From the NCBI RefSeq assembly GCF_027744825.2, contig NC_071337.1:10169031-10233030 (forward strand): a stretch of 64,000 bases of DNA, given 5' to 3'. Below are positions 60,301 to 64,000 of this stretch, one piece after another (position 1 is the stretch's first letter; the number at the start of each line of letters is the position of its first letter). The DNA comes from Synchiropus splendidus. Its lineage: Eukaryota; Chordata; Actinopteri; Syngnathiformes; Callionymidae. The position numbers and the translations under genes were made by a program. The notes under the pieces are model-generated. The model saw nothing but the letters and a program-made list of their open reading frames with translations, was not told the DNA's origin and did no database searches.

Positions 60301-63300
60301 TAATGTCAAATCTAACAGATTGTCTACAAAGAATTATATATACCAAGAAGGGCTTCAAAAGGCTTTTGGTCACATGACCTGAGGTAGGGCATAAATCAAA
60401 GGGCAAGGGCAACAAATCAGTGTGTATTGTGAAATCATGTATTTTTTTTAATCTTAGTTTTTGTTAAATAATGTAATCAAAACAATGTTCATTGTCATAT
60501 TCAGCTATAATCGAAGAAAGATTTTCTGACATGCAAAAAGGTTTGAGTCAATGTTACTGTTCAAATGTCAGCACCAATTTTCGAAGAATATCCATAAGCT
60601 GCGTTGTGTACTCAATGTGCAGAAGGTGGTGCACGTTTCACATCATGTGCGTCCACAATATGCCTTGCCTTTCTTTGTTGTGTGTCAACCCAAGATAACG
60701 CTTCAAGCGAGCGATCACATCTGTTATCTCATTTGTGTCTGTTTATTGTCCGTGTGACTTTCACACCTAACTGGTCCTATCTTGCTCTGTCACCTGGTGC
60801 GCTGACCTGTGCAGCCACACAGCAGGTGTTGGATAATCTGCAGGAGCTGCCGGCTTCCACAGGTGCCAAAGACATTGACCTGCTCTTCCTCCGTGGGATC
60901 ATGGAAAGTCCAATTGTAAGAGATGCACACTCGTAGGTGTTGTAGGAAGAATGCAAACACAAGTATGATTGACATTTATGTTATTTGGATTTTTTTTCCT
61001 GACTAAGATTTACTTATATATAATATTTGCTTTATCACTTCTGCTTTTAGGACATGTGCTATTGCATGAAACAATCTGATCTGAAAACTCTAATCTGATT
61101 CTCAATCTCACTAGGCCCATGAACAGCTGGAGGAAGTCAAACTGGAGGCCGTGCAGGACAACAACATGGAGCTGGTGACGGAAATCCTGGGCGACATCAG
61201 TGGCCTGAAGGTGAAAGACGACAGTGCTGCGGAACTTTCTAGGATCCTGCAGGAGCCACACTTCCAGGTGATGTGTACTAGCATATGGAAACATGGAAAA
61301 ACTCCAGTCGTCATGAGCTAAAGTCACAACTAATAATGAGAGGAGAATGTATAAGGGCTATAAAATGCTGACCAGAACACATGACCACTCTGCCATGATC
61401 ATTTATTTTTTATTATTTTTTTCCACGCATTCAACTGATGGTTTACGTGTTGTTTTATTTGAAAAAGAAAATCTGTTAACTCAGCAGTTTTAGTTTGTTA
61501 TTTATTTATTGTGCTTTAACAAGTAAAGGAAGCGAGGATTGAATATTCAATAGACTTAATATAAAGTGCACCAAGTTACTGGGAAACAAAAAAAAAACGA
61601 CCAGTAAAGTGTCCTGAGTTTTTTGTCTCCTTGTAATACCAAACAAACAATTCCACAAATGCAGCAGCATTGTGATGATTTAGATGTTATTATTTTACAG
61701 GACAAAAGCTCCTAAAAAAAAAAACATTCTACAAAAAAATGAAGTGCAGCATATGTAAATTTCAACAGACAACAGGTAGAACAACAACAACACTTACTGC
61801 AGAGTCTTTTTTTTTTTTTTGAACAAAAGTGTTTTTGCCTTTTCACCAGACAGATGATTTCTTTTCTCATCTTGTACATGTCCAGCCAAGCTAAATAGGC
61901 GCTTGCTTTCCGTGCTCAGCAGGCTCTTAGCTCCCACTGGCGTTAGCTTTTGTTTGATTGCTCGCTGTGTGTTGGCTTCTTAAATGGCAAATGAAGTTAG
62001 TTGTGTTGGTCCATCTACAGCCTATTGTGGTCGCACATAGCGACGCTTTCTGTGGCGTGCTCTGACTGTTGTTATTGTTATGCAGACATCTGTGCGGAGT
62101 GACGCAACCAGTCCTGTCAGTCAGCTCTCTTTCATGTCAAGCTGGAAGTTTGCAGAGAGAGAAGAATCAAGACAGTGTCTTTCAGGAGCTTAGTACCGAT
62201 CAATCTGTGAAATGCAGTTCACCAAAGAGACAGCACAGCTACCGTTATTAGCCGACAGTGAATTTTCAGTCTGTGGTGGAATGAATGAACTGCAACTTGC
62301 TGCTCTTTTGCAATAATTTCACACCACAATTTACCGCTTCTAGCCTCCCTTTCTTCTATTCGCGGCTGTTATATTTTTGGCATGAGTGGCAGTGGAGCAT
62401 TGTTGATGTTTTGATCCCATCCTCATGCATCAGTGGAACACTAAACTCTGTCCCGAGTGGACCAGACGCTTCGCTGAGGCTGAGCCAATCATAATCAGCG
62501 TCTCCATTCCATTGAATTCCCTGGACCAATCGGAGGAGTTTGTTGTGTAAGCTGGACGATAAGACTCAGCTGACCCACTGAGGGACAGAAAGAGAGGAGC
62601 AGAGAACAGTGATGAAAAGGGAGAAAGAAGAACAAGTGTAGAGATACTCTCAGTGGTTTTGTTTGATTTCACTGGAAGATGTTTGATAATGTTTATGTAG
62701 TTATTGTGTTCAAACATCTTGCAGCTTTGGAATTCAGACACTGTTTTTGAGCAACAATGGCCAAACAATGTGCATAACAATAAAGTGTCATTTTCTCGAC
62801 AGCCACACAGATGCTGAGATACAGTTTCAGTGCTCTCAAGTTGTTTTGGTGAATTACATTTGCCTGAGGAGGTTGGATCTGCATGTATGAGGGTTTTCAA
62901 AGAACTGTCATTCACTTGTACGGCTTTTGACCACTGCCTGTCACAAAATCAATCAGCTTATATGTGACTGTACGGCAGTCCTGGGGGGGCGCCGAGCGAT
63001 GCCAGGTTGGCTGCATGTGACCTCGGGGAACATACTTATTTTTTTGCTGTGCTACAATAAAGTATGATTGCACATCCACACATGTTTTTTTATTATTCTT
63101 TCAGGCAAATTGATGCGCTTTAAGTCTTTTCTGTTACAGACAAAATCAATGTTAATAAAGTTATTCTTCATTGGAAGTTGATCTATATTACTTTCTTTTT
63201 TCTTTTCTTAAATGTTAACAGGGATTCAATGTTATGCAGAGGTGTACTTCATATAGACAAATGATACTATTTACTGAGGTGGTGGAGAGTTGGGGAGGGC

Positions 63301-64000
63301 GTGTTAAGTGTTACTTATTCTTGGGTTGGGGCCGCAACAGAATATAATTGAGAGGTACTGCTGGTCGAGAAATTGTGTTGTTGTTGTGGACAAAATCAAT
63401 TCTTTAACCATAGAGGTTGAAGTATGGATTGCATTGCATGTTGTTTTTATGAAGTCATGTCAAATGAGCTCCTTGGCAGAGGTACACATTCTCAGTTCTT
63501 TTCTATTGCATTGATATTATAGACACGTCCATCTTTTTCACTGCACAGTTAAGTGGCAATGTCTGTCACCAAGACTATCAAGCACTATTTGTATTTAAGT
63601 TTGTTGAGTTCCGATTGATCATAATTTTCTCTTTTCTCAGTCCCTTTTAGAGGCTCATGACTTGGTCGCCTCCAAGTGCTATGAAGTCCCTCCACCTCCA
63701 GAGATGACCAACGATGCAGCGGTTAACCACGCGCTGATGCAGGCGGACGCTGTCCGCATGATTGGCATCCGAAAGAAAGCAGGGGAGCCCCTGGTGAGCT
63801 GACGCCGACTATGATGTTGTCCGGCAAAGTTAGAACGCAACTGAGCATCACTACTCTCCTCAGGGAGTCACATTTCGGGTGGAGAAAGACGAGCTGGTCA
63901 TTGCCAGAATACTTCACGGCGGTATGATTGACAGACAGGGTTTGCTCCATGTGGGTGACATCATCAAGGAAGTGAACGGCAAAGACGTTGGAAACAACCC
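57304..64000 (+). CDS. pals2: PALS2 / MPP6 MAGUK scaffold, N-terminal part (runs off the window)
   Basis: Membrane-associated guanylate kinase that assembles polarity complexes at cell junctions through LIN7 and CASK-type partners. Exons in phase: 57304-57406 ([15 protein letters not shown]..., acidic), 60815-60915 ([30 protein letters not shown]), 61115-61267 ([25 protein letters not shown]), 63641-63793 ([30 protein letters not shown]), 63864-64000 ([39 protein letters not shown]). These cover the two L27 domains and the first part of the PDZ domain; SH3 and guanylate-kinase regions lie beyond 64000. The usual PALS2 start (MQQV) is TQQV here, so the 34-residue upstream exon must supply the start. 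Six residues (VKSLAK in human) between SPI and AHE are missing. mpp6 is the older symbol. Confidence 0.93.
61268..63640. other. pals2 intron, nothing recognised
   Basis: About 2.4 kb between the L27 exon and the L27-PDZ linker exon. It holds simple T/A runs (for example near 61808 and 61715) but no classifiable repeat, RNA or coding exon. Confidence 0.5.

Overview
The window is vertebrate nuclear DNA, most likely from a percomorph-type teleost. The genes are multi-exon with GT-AG introns, many of them only 70-120 bp. The order gpnmb - igf2bp3 - tra2a - ccdc126 - fam221a - npy - pals2 (MPP6) is the same conserved block as human 7p15, and the NPY precursor is of fish type. All product calls come from reading translated exons against remembered family sequences; no search was run.

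Layout. gpnmb (+, 3' part only) enters from the left and ends at 2123. igf2bp3 (-, 3660-11839) has all 15 coding exons and encodes 578 residues. tra2a (-, 13149-17793) follows, with an autoregulatory poison exon in intron 1 and an extra 54-nt cassette exon. ccdc126 (-, 19568-21851) has two coding exons. A five-exon beta-tubulin gene (-, 26337-29036), which I do not know from the mammalian block, lies head-to-head with fam221a (+, 29861-31533). After a 402-bp GATA/GGAT satellite and about 8 kb without recognisable exons comes npy (+, 40646-42906). pals2 (+) fills the rest: an untranslated first exon near 45.3 kb, large 5' introns, and coding exons from 57304 to the window edge, where the PDZ domain is cut.

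malsu1 (between gpnmb and igf2bp3 in mammals) and stk31 (between fam221a and npy) are not recognisable here.

Mobile DNA lies mostly in introns and spacers: a Tc1-like remnant (4087-4616), a 737-bp fold-back element bounded by TA (10416-11152), a complete non-autonomous hAT element with an 8-bp target duplication (20860-21545) plus a truncated relative (14173-14432), an RTE-type LINE remnant (43490-44000) and a 596-bp inverted-repeat element (55505-56100).

No operon-like or defence-type system was found. The most notable points are: a strongly diverged igf2bp3 that keeps its full architecture; the tra2a cassette and poison exons; a beta-tubulin gene with an additional intron after codon 174; an apparent frameshift in gpnmb; and a pals2 whose usual start Met is replaced by Thr, so that translation must begin in an upstream exon.
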